A DNA stretch of 21,442 bases from an uncultured Erysipelotrichaceae bacterium (lineage in GTDB: Bacteria > Bacillota_I > Bacilli_A > Erysipelotrichales > Coprobacillaceae): assembly GCA_900544435.1 (NCBI GenBank), contig UQVG01000008.1, positions 1 through 21,442 of the forward strand, given 5' to 3'. This document shows positions 1-8,148 of this stretch, piece after piece. Numbering within the stretch: position 1 is the first letter of the stretch; each line of letters begins with the position of its first letter. The position numbers and the translations under genes are program-made. The notes beneath the pieces are model-generated. The model saw nothing but the letters and a program-made list of their open reading frames with translations, was not told the DNA's origin and did not search any database.

Positions 1-1702
1 CTTGAGTTAAGGCATCTTTAATATGATCGAAGGCATATTGTTGATATTCATTAATAGAAGCAATTTCATGATTTGATAAATAATTTAAATCTAGACCAGC
101 AATATCAAATGGAACATAAGTAATAGGTTCAAATTTTAAGAATGTTCCATATTCATTTTCAGTATGTTTTACACATAAAAGTTCATTTTCATGTCTAATA
201 CCATGACTACCTTCTACATAAACACCTGGTTCATCTGTTGTAATCATGCCTGGAACGATACATGCTTCATGACCATAAAGACTCTTTGGACGAATACCAT
301 TAGGTCCTTCATGAACATTTAAGAAATGACCAACACCATGTCCTGTTCCACAACGATAATCTAAATCATAATCATAGATGACACCACGTGCTAAAATATC
401 TAAATTAGCACCAGTTGTCACACCTTCAATAAAATGAGCATTTTGTAATCTAAACATGGCTTTTAAAGCAATCGTAAAGTCTTTTCTTTCTTCTTGAGTC
501 ATTTCACCTAAAACAAATGTTCTAGTAATATCTGTTGTTCCTGTTAAGTATTGTCCACCACTATCAATTAATAATAAATGAGAAGCTTCTACTTTAGAAT
601 ATTGTTTTTCTGTTGGATGATAATGCATTAAAGCAGCATTTTCACGATAAGCACAAATTGTTGTAAAAGAAATATCTTTGAAATTTGGTTGTTGTTGTCT
701 AAATTCTAAAAGTTTATTAGAAATAGAAAGTTCATCCATTTCTGTTTTTCCAATATTTGTTTTTAACCAATACATAAATTTAGTAACAGCAATACCATCA
801 TGTAAATGAGCATCTTTAGTCGCTTTGATTTCTGTTTCATTTTTAATTGATTTAAGTAGTTGACTAGGATTTGTTTGATCAATGATATTTTCTTGATGAA
901 GAGGACTCACTAAAGCATAGTTAACAGATTTAGTATCTAATAATACTTTTCCATCAATATGTTTAATATCTTCATAAATATCAAAATAATCTTTAACAAC
1001 GATTTGATCTTTTAATAATTCATCAATTACCTCTTGGCAAACTGCTTCTTTTCTTAAATATAAAGTAGCTCCTTGTTGATCAATTAAAGCATAAGCTAAA
1101 GCAACAGGATTACATAAAACATCATTTCCACGAATATTAAAGATCCAAGCAATATCATCTAATGTTGTTACTAAATGATATTTAGCATCTTTCATTTCTT
1201 TTCTAATGATTTCTAATTTTTCTTTTCTAGAAACACCACAATATTTTGTATCGTATAAATAAACTTCTTCATGAGAAAGTTCTGGACGATTATCCCAGAT
1301 AAGATCTACAAGATCTTCATTAGCTTTAATATGATTTGTAAATTGACATTCATGATAAGCCATCACACGACCATCAAAACCTATAGTATCATCAGGGTGC
1401 TTTTCAATATATTCCTTAATTGTAGGAACACCTGGTGTACGCATTTTCATTAATTCAATACCACTTCCAGCAAGTTCTTTTTCTGCCTGAATAAAATATC
1501 TACCATCTGTCCATAGATAAGCTTCATTTTCTCTGACAACGAGAGTTCCTGCAGAACCTGTAAAACCTGACATATAATGACGAGCTTCAAAGTAACTTCC
1601 TACGTATTCACTTTGATGAAAGTCACTTGTAGGAATGATATAAAGATCAATGCCTTTTTCTTTCATAAGTTGTCTTAATTTTGCAATTCTTTGATTAATC
1701 AT
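1..1702 (-). CDS. Xaa-Pro aminopeptidase (M24B, three-domain aminopeptidase P), C-terminus cut by window edge
   Basis: This cytosolic metallopeptidase should remove an N-terminal residue that precedes proline. The frame is open from ATG at 1702 to the left edge, 567 codons, so only the last few tens of residues of a roughly 600-aa, XPNPEP1-type protein are missing. The N-terminal creatinase-like domains start MINQRIAKLR and include FTGSAGT and WTDGRYF. The C-terminal pita-bread domain has all five metal ligands: D380 (LIDSGG), D391 (TTDITRT), H455 (GTGHGVG), E491 (TTDEPGVY) and E505 (IRHENELL). The spacing between the two aspartates and between the two glutamates matches the human enzyme as I recall it. 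The start is preceded by AGGAGG on the minus strand. It appears to be a single gene, divergent from the V-ATPase operon. The family assignment is secure; substrate preference is inferred from the family. Confidence 0.95.
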   Translation of the reverse strand, partial: MINQRIAKLRQLMKEKGIDLYIIPTSDFHQSEYVGSYFEARHYMSGFTGSAGTLVVRENEAYLWTDGRYFIQAEKELAGSGIELMKMRTPGVPTIKEYIEKHPDDTIGFDGRVMAYHECQFTNHIKANEDLVDLIWDNRPELSHEEVYLYDTKYCGVSRKEKLEIIRKEMKDAKYHLVTTLDDIAWIFNIRGNDVLCNPVALAYALIDQQGATLYLRKEAVCQEVIDELLKDQIVVKDYFDIYEDIKHIDGKVLLDTKSVNYALVSPLHQENIIDQTNPSQLLKSIKNETEIKATKDAHLHDGIAVTKFMYWLKTNIGKTEMDELSISNKLLEFRQQQPNFKDISFTTICAYRENAALMHYHPTEKQYSKVEASHLLLIDSGGQYLTGTTDITRTFVLGEMTQEERKDFTIALKAMFRLQNAHFIEGVTTGANLDILARGVIYDYDLDYRCGTGHGVGHFLNVHEGPNGIRPKSLYGHEACIVPGMITTDEPGVYVEGSHGIRHENELLCVKHTENEYGTFLKFEPITYVPFDIAGLDLNYLSNHEIASINEYQQYAFDHIKDALTQ

Positions 1703-2121
1703 AATTACCTCCTAAGCTATTTAATTTTAACACTTACTATAAGGAATTAAAAGTCTTATAAAAGGGTGAATTTTTTGGGTGCTTTTTTTCTTGAAAGTAG
1801 CGTGTGGCATAGGATTTGGCGGATTTACGCAAATGTGTAAATTTGTCTATTGACAAATCTTGAAAATAAGGAGTAGAATAACGTGCGAAATAAGAAGAGG
1901 TCTGTATTGCAAGCGCCACATCCGTTAGAAGTGACATGAACAACACAAAGAAATGGAAGGGTGTTTTTGTTTTATGGATACTTCTTTAAAGAAGATTATT
2001 GATAAATTCTTATAAAATAGTTAAAAGTTTATCATTTGTAGTTGATTTGAAGACTATATTTGTTGAATTTTAAAAGAATGAGAGTACAATAATCCTCGAC
2101 GAGAAGAAGGGGGAAAATAAG
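1703..2121. other. Intergenic region between divergent aminopeptidase and V-ATPase operon
   Basis: This 419-nt gap holds no gene I can support. The part nearest 1703 contains the aminopeptidase ribosome binding site; only weak -10-like matches (minus TATAGT at 1736-1741, TAAAAT at 1724-1729) are visible for its promoter. From about 1790 to 1960 the base composition is richer in G and C than the surroundings and contains a 7-bp hairpin, ATTTGTC-TATT-GACAAAT, beginning near 1839. A 69-codon frame on the minus strand (1737-1946, GTG start) crosses this islet but has no ribosome binding site I can see. The right part carries the V-ATPase promoter and leader. Confidence 0.6.
2063..2090 (+). promoter_or_regulatory. 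Probable sigma-A promoter of the V-ATPase operon
   Basis: TTGAAT at 2063-2068 and TACAAT at 2085-2090 are separated by 16 nt, a good match to a vegetative promoter. The predicted start near 2097 leaves a short leader ending in the strong ribosome binding site AAGGGGG before ATG 2122. A small CTCG-A-CGAG repeat lies at the start of the leader. No obvious regulator site was seen. Confidence 0.6.
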
Positions 2122-2430
2122 ATGGATGATATTATTCAAAAGTTAATAGAATTCGATCGCCAATGCGTAGAAAAAGTAGATCTTGCGAAAAAGAAAAAAG
2201 CAGAAGCTCAATCAAGTATGATGTCGCAAAAATCTACAATTTATAGTGAGTATATTGATAGCCAACAAGATCAGTTAGAAAAACATAAACAAGATTTGTT
2301 GGATAAGAATAAAGAAGAAGCACAATTACAAGAAAATGAATTTCATAAATCAATGAAAAATATGGAAGATTTATTTACTCAAAATAAAGATAAATGGGTA
2401 GAAGAAATCTTTAATAGATGTACTAAATAG
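2122..2430 (+). CDS. ntpF: V-type ATPase peripheral stalk subunit G/H-like coiled coil
   Basis: This 102-aa, highly charged protein is almost entirely predicted helix and coiled coil, rich in Lys, Glu and Gln, with no membrane segment. It is the first gene of the V-ATPase operon. That position and composition match the G (archaeal H, Enterococcus NtpF) subunit, which pairs with subunit E to form the peripheral stalks holding the A3B3 head static. A strong AAGGGGG ribosome binding site precedes the ATG, and the next gene starts 11 nt after the stop. Sequence alone is weak evidence for any coiled-coil protein, so the assignment rests mainly on context: no other G/H candidate exists in the operon. 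Confidence 0.8.
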   Translation: MDDIIQKLIEFDRQCVEKVDLAKKKKAEAQSSMMSQKSTIYSEYIDSQQDQLEKHKQDLLDKNKEEAQLQENEFHKSMKNMEDLFTQNKDKWVEEIFNRCTK

Positions 2431-2441
2431 AAGGTGAGAAA

Positions 2442-3473
2442 ATGTCTTTTTCTTCAAATGCCTTATGTGCAAAAGCTAAATCAATGTATGGTGGACGTTT
2501 AAATAAGAATATTTATCTTGATTTAACAAGAAAACAAACAATTGGAGAAGTTGTTTCTTATTTAAAATCTCAAACAAGTTATGCTGATGCCTTAAAAGAT
2601 ATTAATATTAGACATGTTCATCGTGGTCAAATAGAAGATTGTTTGAATCAAGAGTATTATCATCGTTGTGCTAAATTGATGAAATATTCACCAAAAGCTG
2701 ATGAAGACTTTTATTTATTTGAAATCATGGGAGTAGAAATTAATTTAATTATGGATAAACTTGTTTCTTTACAAGCTAAAGAACAATATAGTTTTAATTT
2801 ATCTATTCCTACTTATTTAGCGAAAAAAACAAGTTTTAATATTGATGGTTTAGTAAACATTGAATCCTTTAAAGATCTTTTACAATATCTTTCTAAAACA
2901 AGATATTATAAAGTTCTTAAAGAAATTGATTTTTCAGTACCATTTGATGTTAAAGAAGTTCATATGTGCTTACAATCACTTTATTATGAAAATATCGTTG
3001 AAACGATCAAGAAACATTTCAAAGGAAGTGTTCAAAAAGATTTATTAAATATTCTTTATACTTCTATTGAATTAAAAAATATTTCTAAAATTTATCGTTA
3101 TAAACAATATTTCCATGAATCAGAAGATTCAATCAGAAGTTCACTCTTTTTACAATATTCAAGATTGCCAAAAGATATGATGAATCGTTTAATCGCAGCA
3201 AGCGGTCCTAAAGAAGTATTATCTTTATTATCGACTTCTAAATATAACTTCTATATGGATGATAAAGAATTTGCTTATATTGAATATTATGCTGATAGTA
3301 TTCAATACAATGTCGCAAAAAGATATATGCGTTTTTCAAATAGCGCACCACTTGTTTATATGACTTATTGTATTTTACAAAGAATTGAAATTGATAACTT
3401 GAAACATATTATTGAAGGTATTCGTTACAATCAACCTGTTTCAAAAATTGAAAATACATTAATCTATGCATAG
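2442..3473 (+). CDS. ntpC: V-type ATP synthase subunit C (d-type, central socket)
   Basis: This 343-aa all-helical soluble protein has the size of bacterial subunit C (Enterococcus NtpC, eukaryotic d), the funnel that seats the central DF shaft on the K ring. Its N-terminus has the family pattern of an Ala-Lys-rich first helix followed by LTRKQTIGEVVSYLKSQTSY. Later repeated helices carry features such as KYNFYMDDKEFAYIEYY. The start is set by AGAAGGTGAGAAA just upstream. It lies between the stalk gene and the subunit I genes, with an 11-nt gap to the next gene. No membrane segment is visible. In the Enterococcus operon C lies after K and E; here it precedes I, a different gene order. Confidence 0.88.
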   Translation: MSFSSNALCAKAKSMYGGRLNKNIYLDLTRKQTIGEVVSYLKSQTSYADALKDINIRHVHRGQIEDCLNQEYYHRCAKLMKYSPKADEDFYLFEIMGVEINLIMDKLVSLQAKEQYSFNLSIPTYLAKKTSFNIDGLVNIESFKDLLQYLSKTRYYKVLKEIDFSVPFDVKEVHMCLQSLYYENIVETIKKHFKGSVQKDLLNILYTSIELKNISKIYRYKQYFHESEDSIRSSLFLQYSRLPKDMMNRLIAASGPKEVLSLLSTSKYNFYMDDKEFAYIEYYADSIQYNVAKRYMRFSNSAPLVYMTYCILQRIEIDNLKHIIEGIRYNQPVSKIENTLIYA

Positions 3474-3484
3474 GAGGGGAAAAA

Positions 3485-4849
3485 ATGATTAAGAATACAC
3501 ATTTATATAACATTGTTTTCTCTAGAGATGATTATATGGAAGTTTTGATGAAAATTGAAAATCATCAAGATTCTATTTATCCAGTTAAAGCGAAGAAAGT
3601 GATTTCTAATTTAGATCATGCAACTTCTATGGAAGATAGAAACCCATATAACGAAGTGTTAGACGAACTTTATAATGTAATGGATGTCTTGCATATTGAA
3701 AAAGTAGATAGACCTGTTCAAAGTGCATTTTTAAATGTTCGTGAAATCTTAGATTATATTTCTGAAATTCATCAAAAATTAGATGATATTAATGAAATTA
3801 AAAGAGGAATTAAAAAAGATTATTATGAAAATCAAGAAGCAATTGAATTAATTACATGTTTAAATCGTGATCGTATTTCAATTGATGATATTCATGAATT
3901 AAAATATGTTGCTTTAAGATTTGGTAAATTACCTTTATCACAAATTGAAAAAATCAAATATTTTGATAGTTATCCATTTGTTTATCAAGAATTATCACAT
4001 ACTGATCAATTTGCTTGGATCGTTTATGGTGGTGTTGAACATAGTATTGGTGAAATTGATAACATTTTCTCTTCAATGAATTTTGAAGAAGTAAAACTTC
4101 CAAAATTTGCTCATGGTAAAATGGAAGAAGCAGTTGCTGAATTAAAAGCAGAAAATAAAACAATGGAAGCTTATCTTCAAGAACTTGATCAACGTATTGA
4201 AAAAGTAAAAGAAGATAATGAAGAACAATTATTAGGTGACTTCTGGAAAGCTTATCGTTTAAAAGAATTATATAAAAAAGGTAAATATGTTGTTGATTTA
4301 AAAACAAAAGCAGCTATTTATGCTTTCAGTTCATTTAATAAAGAAGAATTAGAAGGAATTGTGAGTGTTCCAGGAATTACTGTTCATGAACTTCCTATTG
4401 ATACATATCAAGATCAAGGTGTTGAAGGTCCTGTATATGTTGAAAATAATGCATTTTTCCAACCGTTTGAATGTTTATTTACATTTAAATCAGGTGAAAA
4501 ATTTGATCCAACTATTTTAGCTGGACTTGTGATGATGCTTTCAGCACTTGTTTTAGTTGGTGATTTAGGAGTAGGTATTTTATGTATCCTATTATCACTT
4601 ATTGTCAAAGGTAACATCAGTAAGTTACTACAACGTGTAGGAGCTGCTGTTACAATTGGAGGACTATTAAGTGGAACAGTCTTCTATAGTATGTCACTTT
4701 ATGATCCAATTATTTCTATTGGTACAAATTATGCTGCACAAATCGGTTTATTCTTCGCTATAAATATTGCAGTCGTATTAGTTTGTAGCTTAGTAAAAAA
4801 AGTGACAAAAAGATCAATAAAGAGTAAAGGGGGACTGTCATGGCAATAG
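3485..4849 (+). CDS. Truncated paralogue of V-type ATPase subunit I (stator a-subunit) lacking the ion-channel arginines
   Basis: This 454-aa protein is homologous to the subunit I encoded just downstream. Shared blocks include LRFGKLPL/IRFGKLPL, YPFVYQ/LPFVYK and EIDNIFSSMNFE/EVDNVFTSLYFE, followed by a coiled region. Residues 1-325 form the cytoplasmic N-domain that normally contacts the E/G stalks. Only about four membrane segments follow (roughly 342-358, 360-375, 384-403, 415-438), including GDLGVG, the counterpart of GDLGQG in the full protein. The chain then ends in a basic tail. The C-terminal helices that carry the two functionally important arginines are absent. There is no frameshift scar, the frame is clean, and it has its own AGGAGGGGA site. 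Its stop overlaps the next start by 10 nt, so the two are probably translationally coupled. Function is unknown; a regulatory or alternative stator subunit is possible. Confidence 0.85.
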   Translation: MIKNTHLYNIVFSRDDYMEVLMKIENHQDSIYPVKAKKVISNLDHATSMEDRNPYNEVLDELYNVMDVLHIEKVDRPVQSAFLNVREILDYISEIHQKLDDINEIKRGIKKDYYENQEAIELITCLNRDRISIDDIHELKYVALRFGKLPLSQIEKIKYFDSYPFVYQELSHTDQFAWIVYGGVEHSIGEIDNIFSSMNFEEVKLPKFAHGKMEEAVAELKAENKTMEAYLQELDQRIEKVKEDNEEQLLGDFWKAYRLKELYKKGKYVVDLKTKAAIYAFSSFNKEELEGIVSVPGITVHELPIDTYQDQGVEGPVYVENNAFFQPFECLFTFKSGEKFDPTILAGLVMMLSALVLVGDLGVGILCILLSLIVKGNISKLLQRVGAAVTIGGLLSGTVFYSMSLYDPIISIGTNYAAQIGLFFAINIAVVLVCSLVKKVTKRSIKSKGGLSWQ

Positions 4850-6747
4850 CAAAATTAAACTTAGTTAGTCTTGATTTTGATAAAGAAAATTGTAATGATG
4901 TATTACTTGAACTTTATCAAAGAGATGATTTTCATCCCGAGCTAGCAAGTAAGTTTACGGATAGTGTTGCTGGTCTTTCAGCTTACAACAATGACAATCT
5001 TTATGAAGAATTGTTAACAAGAATTGAAGAAATGAAAGCGAAGTATCATTTCGAAGTTCCTGAAGTTGAAACTGATTCGCAACTCAATGTATTTAGAGCT
5101 AAAGAATTTTTAGATGATTTATTTTTAGATATTGACCGTATTGATGCTGTAAAAAAAGAATTAGAAAAGATGATTGGTGAAAATGATGAAGCCATCATTA
5201 CTTTAAAACATGTTGAAGGTTCAAATATTGACTTTGATCAATTATTCGGAACAAGATATTTAAAAATAAGATTCGGTAAACTTCCTCTCAATAATGAAGG
5301 AAAGTTAGAGTATTATGAAACATTACCATTTGTTTATAAAGCATTTGAAAGAGATGATAAATATGTCTGGTGTATGTATATGACAACACCTACAGATGCT
5401 CCTGAAGTGGATAATGTGTTCACATCGCTTTATTTTGAAAAAATTCATATTCCTGAATTTGTTCATGGTTCATGTGAATTAGCTGAACAAGAAATTCAAA
5501 ATGAATCTGATTCAGCTAAACAATATAGCCAAGACTTACAAAGTCGAATTGATAAAACAATTTCAGAAAATATGGAAGAATTAACACGTATTTACAGTAT
5601 TGCGAAAAAATTAAATTCAGTTTATGCAATGCAAAAATACATTGTTAAATTAGGTGATAAATTAAATGTTCATGGATTTGTCCCTAAGAGTGATTTAGAT
5701 AACTTCAAAAACACTTTTGAAAGTATTGATGGTGTTAAACTTGAAGTATTACCTGCTACATCTGATGTACGTCTAGAACCACCAACAAGACTTAAAAACT
5801 CATGGTTTGCAAGACCATTTAGAATGTTTGTCGAAATGTATGGTGTACCTCGTTACAATGATGTAGATCCAACTTTATTAGTTGCTATTTCATATACATT
5901 ATTATTTGGTATTATGTTTGGTGACTTAGGACAAGGTATTATTCTTTCTTTAGTAGGCTTAGTCGCTGAAAAGAAATTTAAATTAAAATTAGGTGGCGTG
6001 GGAGTTCGTTTAGGTATTTCCAGTGCAATCTTCGGTGTGTTCTTTGGTTCATTCTTTGGAAATGAAGAAATCTTATCTGAATATTTTAAAGGTTTCTCAT
6101 TCTTTAATGCAATGTCACCAGAAAATACAATGACTTTATTAATGGCTGCCATTGGACTTGGTATTGTCTTAATTCTTGTTTCAATGACATTCAATATTAT
6201 TTTGAACTTTAAAAAGAAAAATATGGGTGAAGCAATTTTAAGTCAAAATGGTTTATGTGGGGTTACATTCTACGTTGCTGTTATTGGTGCAGCACTTGGA
6301 ATGCTTACAGGACAACATTTTGTAAATATTTTCTATATTTTAATTTTAATTGTGTTACCACTTATCTTAATGTTCTTAAAAGAACCATTAATTAGAAAAT
6401 TAGAAGAACATGGTGAAATGTTCCCAAATGGTTTTGGAGCATTCTTTGTTGAAGGATTCTTCGAATTATTTGAAGTAGTCTTATCATTTATTACAAACAC
6501 AATGTCATTCTTGCGTGTCGGGGGATTCGTTTTATCACATGCTGGTATGATGCTTGTTGTTTATACTCTTGCTGAAATGGTAGGAGGATTTGGTGAAATC
6601 ATCGTCTTGATTTTAGGAAACATTTTCGTAATGTGTCTTGAAGGATTGATTGTTGGTATTCAAGTATTACGTCTTGAATTCTATGAAATGTTTTCACGTT
6701 ATTATGAAGGAAATGGAATTCCATTTAAAACTATTAAGGAAGATTAA
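4840..6747 (+). CDS. ntpI: V-type ATP synthase subunit I (a-subunit, ion-translocating stator)
   Basis: This 635-aa protein has a cytoplasmic N-terminal half (about 1-335) and a C-terminal membrane half with about eight helices. Together with the K ring it forms the ion half-channels. It keeps GDLGQG near 361-366, the SFLRVGG helix with R559 followed by LSHAG, and the last helix with E601 and R611 (VLRLEFYEMFSRYYEG). R559 and R611 correspond to the arginines shown to be important in the yeast Vph1 family. Length is typical for bacterial NtpI. The start is defined by AAAGGGGG inside the end of the preceding gene, whose reading frame it overlaps. The K gene follows after 20 nt with a strong AAGGAGGAAA site. 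Confidence 0.95.
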   Translation: MAIAKLNLVSLDFDKENCNDVLLELYQRDDFHPELASKFTDSVAGLSAYNNDNLYEELLTRIEEMKAKYHFEVPEVETDSQLNVFRAKEFLDDLFLDIDRIDAVKKELEKMIGENDEAIITLKHVEGSNIDFDQLFGTRYLKIRFGKLPLNNEGKLEYYETLPFVYKAFERDDKYVWCMYMTTPTDAPEVDNVFTSLYFEKIHIPEFVHGSCELAEQEIQNESDSAKQYSQDLQSRIDKTISENMEELTRIYSIAKKLNSVYAMQKYIVKLGDKLNVHGFVPKSDLDNFKNTFESIDGVKLEVLPATSDVRLEPPTRLKNSWFARPFRMFVEMYGVPRYNDVDPTLLVAISYTLLFGIMFGDLGQGIILSLVGLVAEKKFKLKLGGVGVRLGISSAIFGVFFGSFFGNEEILSEYFKGFSFFNAMSPENTMTLLMAAIGLGIVLILVSMTFNIILNFKKKNMGEAILSQNGLCGVTFYVAVIGAALGMLTGQHFVNIFYILILIVLPLILMFLKEPLIRKLEEHGEMFPNGFGAFFVEGFFELFEVVLSFITNTMSFLRVGGFVLSHAGMMLVVYTLAEMVGGFGEIIVLILGNIFVMCLEGLIVGIQVLRLEFYEMFSRYYEGNGIPFKTIKED

Positions 6748-6767
6748 ATTCAAGGAGGAAATTTATT

Positions 6768-7202
6768 ATGACAGTATTAGAAATTTTATTACCATTAGTT
6801 GCAGTAGTTTTATTAACATTACCATTAATTAAAGTATTTACAGGAAAAGTATCAGCTCAAAGCGCTAAAAGAAGATTAGGTGTTCATATCAGTGGTTTCG
6901 CTGGTGCAGTTGTTTTATGTTTATTAGTTGCTATGTCAAATTCAAGTGTATTTGCAGCAGGTGAAGTTGCTACAATCACTGGTACAATCGCTCAAGGTTT
7001 AGGATTCTTAGCAGCATCTTTATCAACTGGGTTCTCTGCTTTAGGTGCAGGTATTGCCGTTGCAGCAGCAGCTCCAGCAGCTATCGGAGCTTTCTCTGAA
7101 AATGAAAAGAACTTTGGTAAATCATTAATCTTCGTTGCCTTAGGTGAAGGGGTAGCTATCTATGGTTTATTAATCTCTATCTTAATCATCAACAAAATCT
7201 AA
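6768..7202 (+). CDS. ntpK: V-type ATP synthase subunit K (c-ring proteolipid)
   Basis: This 144-aa hydrophobic protein forms the rotor ring. Its C-terminal hairpin is the proteolipid proper: a Gly/Ala-rich helix (about 75-108, GLGFLAASL then GAGIAVAAAAPAAIGAF), a polar loop SENEKNFGK, and a helix carrying the ion-binding E127 in VALGEGVAIYG. The first 60 residues form another hairpin with a basic loop (KVSAQSAKRR) that does not share the Gly-rich pattern. So it does not look like the duplicated double hairpin of Enterococcus NtpK. VFA at 61-63 resembles a signal-peptidase site. The Ser/Thr next to the carboxylate and the TM3 Gln of the Enterococcus sodium ring are absent (Gly128 and Val98), which leans towards proton coupling; that is inference. 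The ribosome binding site is the strongest in the operon, as expected for a multicopy subunit. Confidence 0.93.
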   Translation: MTVLEILLPLVAVVLLTLPLIKVFTGKVSAQSAKRRLGVHISGFAGAVVLCLLVAMSNSSVFAAGEVATITGTIAQGLGFLAASLSTGFSALGAGIAVAAAAPAAIGAFSENEKNFGKSLIFVALGEGVAIYGLLISILIINKI

Positions 7203-7220
7203 TTTAGAGAGTGATTTTTT

Positions 7221-7529
7221 ATGAAATTTTATTTAATAAGTGACAATGTCGATACTGAAATGGGTTTAAGACTTGTCGGTATCGAAGGAGAAGTTGTTCA
7301 TAAAAGACGTGATTTTCTTGAAGTTTTGGAAACAAAAATGAAAGATAGATCCATAGGTGTGATTTTAATTACAACGAAATTAATTGAATTAGCTCCTGAT
7401 GTTATTTCTGAAATAAAATTAAAACAACAAAAACCATTGCTTGTAGAAATTCCAGATAGACATGGAAATTCTAAAATTGGTGAAACGATTGATAGATATG
7501 TTTCAGAAGCAATCGGAGTTAAGTTATAG
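7221..7529 (+). CDS. ntpG: V-type ATP synthase subunit F (central shaft)
   Basis: This 102-aa protein has the alternating alpha/beta pattern of subunit F. It begins MKFYLISDNVDTEMGLRLVG, continues with GVILITTKL and PLLVEIPDRHG, and ends in a helix with IDRYVSEAIG. With subunit D it forms the rotating central shaft, and in other systems it modulates ATPase activity. In Enterococcus the gene is called ntpG, so the symbol and the subunit letter differ. It begins 18 nt after subunit K (GAGAGTGA ribosome binding site) and lies 11 nt before subunit E. Length is normal for the family. Confidence 0.93.
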   Translation: MKFYLISDNVDTEMGLRLVGIEGEVVHKRRDFLEVLETKMKDRSIGVILITTKLIELAPDVISEIKLKQQKPLLVEIPDRHGNSKIGETIDRYVSEAIGVKL

Positions 7530-7540
7530 GAGAAAGTGCT

Positions 7541-8137
7541 ATGCAAAAAAAAGATCAAGTCTTTCTTTATATCAAAGATGAAATTGAAAAAATTTCATCT
7601 GCTGAAGAAAAAGAAATTTTAGATGAAGCAAAAGCAATTGAACAAGAAGCTTATAACCAATTAAGAGGTGAAGCTGAAATTGATGCCAAACATCAATTAG
7701 ATAAAGAATTAGCAGAAATTTCTTCTAAAGCAAGTATTGAAGCTTCAGCTCAATTAGAAGAAAGACTAAAAAAATTAGTTGAAAAAAGAGAAGAATATGT
7801 TAATACGATTTTTACAGAAGTAAAAAATAAACTTGTTGAATTTGTGAACAGTTCTGATTATTTTGAATATCTTACAAGTCATGTAAAAGCAGTAAGTGAT
7901 GAATATCAAATGACTGATTGTGTTTTATATGTAAGAAAAGATGATTTAAAATATGCAGATGATTTAAAGAAAGCATATGCTTTACCAATTGAAGTTGAAG
8001 AAGGTCAACAAATTCAATTAGGTGGGTTCATTATTGAAAATAAAGCAACAAATGTTGTAGTAGATGAATCATTAGATTCAAATTTAGAAGGTCAAAAAGA
8101 TTGGTTCTATAAGACTTCTGGATTGATGATTAAATAG
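7541..8137 (+). CDS. ntpE: V-type ATP synthase subunit E (peripheral stalk)
   Basis: This 198-aa protein has the two-part build of subunit E. A long charged N-terminal coiled coil (about 1-100, rich in Glu, Lys and Ala) is followed by a smaller C-terminal domain that contains GGFIIENKATNVVVDESL, close to the family's conserved GG-x-x-x-x-x-x-G/N-x-I-x-x-x-N/D-x-T motif. It should pair with the coiled-coil subunit at 2122-2430 to link the head to subunit I. The ribosome binding site is AGGAGAAAG. The gap to the A gene is 11 nt. Nothing is missing relative to the family. Confidence 0.93.
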   Translation: MQKKDQVFLYIKDEIEKISSAEEKEILDEAKAIEQEAYNQLRGEAEIDAKHQLDKELAEISSKASIEASAQLEERLKKLVEKREEYVNTIFTEVKNKLVEFVNSSDYFEYLTSHVKAVSDEYQMTDCVLYVRKDDLKYADDLKKAYALPIEVEEGQQIQLGGFIIENKATNVVVDESLDSNLEGQKDWFYKTSGLMIK

Positions 8138-8148
8138 GGGGATTAAAG

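Noticed and set aside
1271..1453. Plus-strand 60-codon frame
   Set aside because: It lies antisense within the Xaa-Pro aminopeptidase gene, which has all catalytic residues.
1737..1946. 69-codon minus-strand frame as a gene
   Set aside because: GTG start, no ribosome binding site, no recognisable domain, and it would run into the aminopeptidase promoter area. Kept only as part of the intergenic islet.
3485..6747. One subunit I gene split by a frameshift
   Set aside because: Both proteins carry their own full N-domain and first membrane helices, so they are paralogues, not two halves of one protein.
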